From Pseudomonadota bacterium (GTDB taxonomy: Bacteria; Pseudomonadota; Alphaproteobacteria; Rhizobiales; Methylopilaceae): a stretch of 5,409 nucleotides of DNA. Positions 5,209-5,409 of the stretch are shown here, one piece after another. Below the pieces are notes generated by a model. That model worked only from the letters and a program-made list of their open reading frames with translations. It was not told the origin of the DNA and did no database searches. Location of the stretch: positions 1 through 5,409 of the forward strand of contig JAEWEX010000461.1 of NCBI GenBank assembly GCA_023389135.1, written 5' to 3'. How positions within the stretch are numbered: position 1 is the stretch's first letter; each line of letters begins with the position of its first letter. Both the position numbers and the translations under genes were made by a program.

Positions 5209-5409
5209 AATAGTCCTCCGGCCGGTAGAGCAGGGCATAGCCCAGGGCCTTGGACACGACGATGATCAGCGTGCAGGCGACGAAGCCGTAGACGGCGCCG
5301 AAGCCGCCGATGCCGTCCCAGGGGAAGCGCCCGTATCCCGTGGGGATCAGGATATCCAGCACGACCAGCAGCGCCATGACGGCCAGAACGACCCATCGCA
5401 GCGTGCGGC
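5198..5409 (-). CDS. Small two-helix membrane protein of the antiporter operon (3' part only)
   Basis: The last 69 residues are visible; the start lies beyond the right edge. They show one hydrophobic segment (about visible residues 5-21, WVVLAVMALLVVLDIL), a short loop GYGRFPWDGIGGFGAVYGF, a second segment (about 37-60), and the polar C-terminus YRPEDYYDE before TGA at 5198-5200. From memory, small proteins with a similar FxWEG...GFxAxYGF loop and a (R)PEDYYD end are encoded beside MrpD-like subunits in several proteobacteria, so an accessory role in the antiporter complex is likely; this recollection was not checked. Its last 11 bases overlap the antiporter subunit gene, and the ribosome binding site of that gene lies inside its coding sequence. 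Confidence 0.8.
   Translation of the reverse strand, partial: RTLRWVVLAVMALLVVLDILIPTGYGRFPWDGIGGFGAVYGFVACTLIIVVSKALGYALLYRPEDYYDE

Noticed and set aside
3610..5265. A 551-codon plus-strand frame opposite the antiporter gene
   Set aside because: It is rich in Arg, Asp, Glu, Gln and His, as expected for the antisense of a hydrophobic GC-rich gene. It has no domain resemblance, and the opposite strand is clearly coding.
5205..5396. A 63-codon minus-strand frame at the right edge
   Set aside because: It is Arg/Gly/His-rich and lies in a different frame from the two-helix membrane protein, whose hydrophobic pattern and 11-bp overlap with the next gene are convincing.

Overview
The window is GC-rich, dense bacterial DNA. 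Gene content suggests an alphaproteobacterium: a DUF2244 membrane protein back to back with endonuclease III, a short CysZ/EI24-type membrane protein, and an Mrp-like cation/proton antiporter cluster. This placement is an inference from protein resemblance. No rRNA, tRNA, CRISPR array, insertion sequence or phage gene is visible.

Layout from left to right. Positions 1-158 hold no gene that can be assigned firmly; a minus-strand start with a good ribosome binding site at 78 may open a gene that runs off the left edge. A DUF2244 gene (minus, 159-665) and nth, encoding endonuclease III (plus, 688-1389), diverge from a 22-bp spacer. That spacer holds an AT-rich core which could serve as overlapping divergent promoters, and nth may be leaderless. 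Next is an EI24/CysZ-like membrane protein (plus, 1510-2187). Two tandem paralogous small secreted proteins follow (2346-2747 and 3014-3436). Each has a signal peptide, two cysteines and a low-complexity Pro/Ala/Ser/Gly tail, and each ends in its own strong intrinsic terminator. On the minus strand, converging on them, lie a MrpD/NuoL-M-N-like antiporter subunit (3508-5208) and, overlapping its start by 11 bp, the 3' end of a small two-helix membrane protein gene (5198 to beyond the right edge).

Most of the window is ordinary housekeeping and membrane-transport content: base-excision DNA repair, an uncharacterised membrane protein, a possible anion permease and the 3' end of a cation/proton antiporter operon. 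The least explained part is 2188-3490, the paired secreted proteins. Their disordered-looking C-terminal tail is nearly invariant at the protein level although about half of its codons differ synonymously, so the tail itself appears to be under selection. No recognised function can be given to this family from sequence alone.
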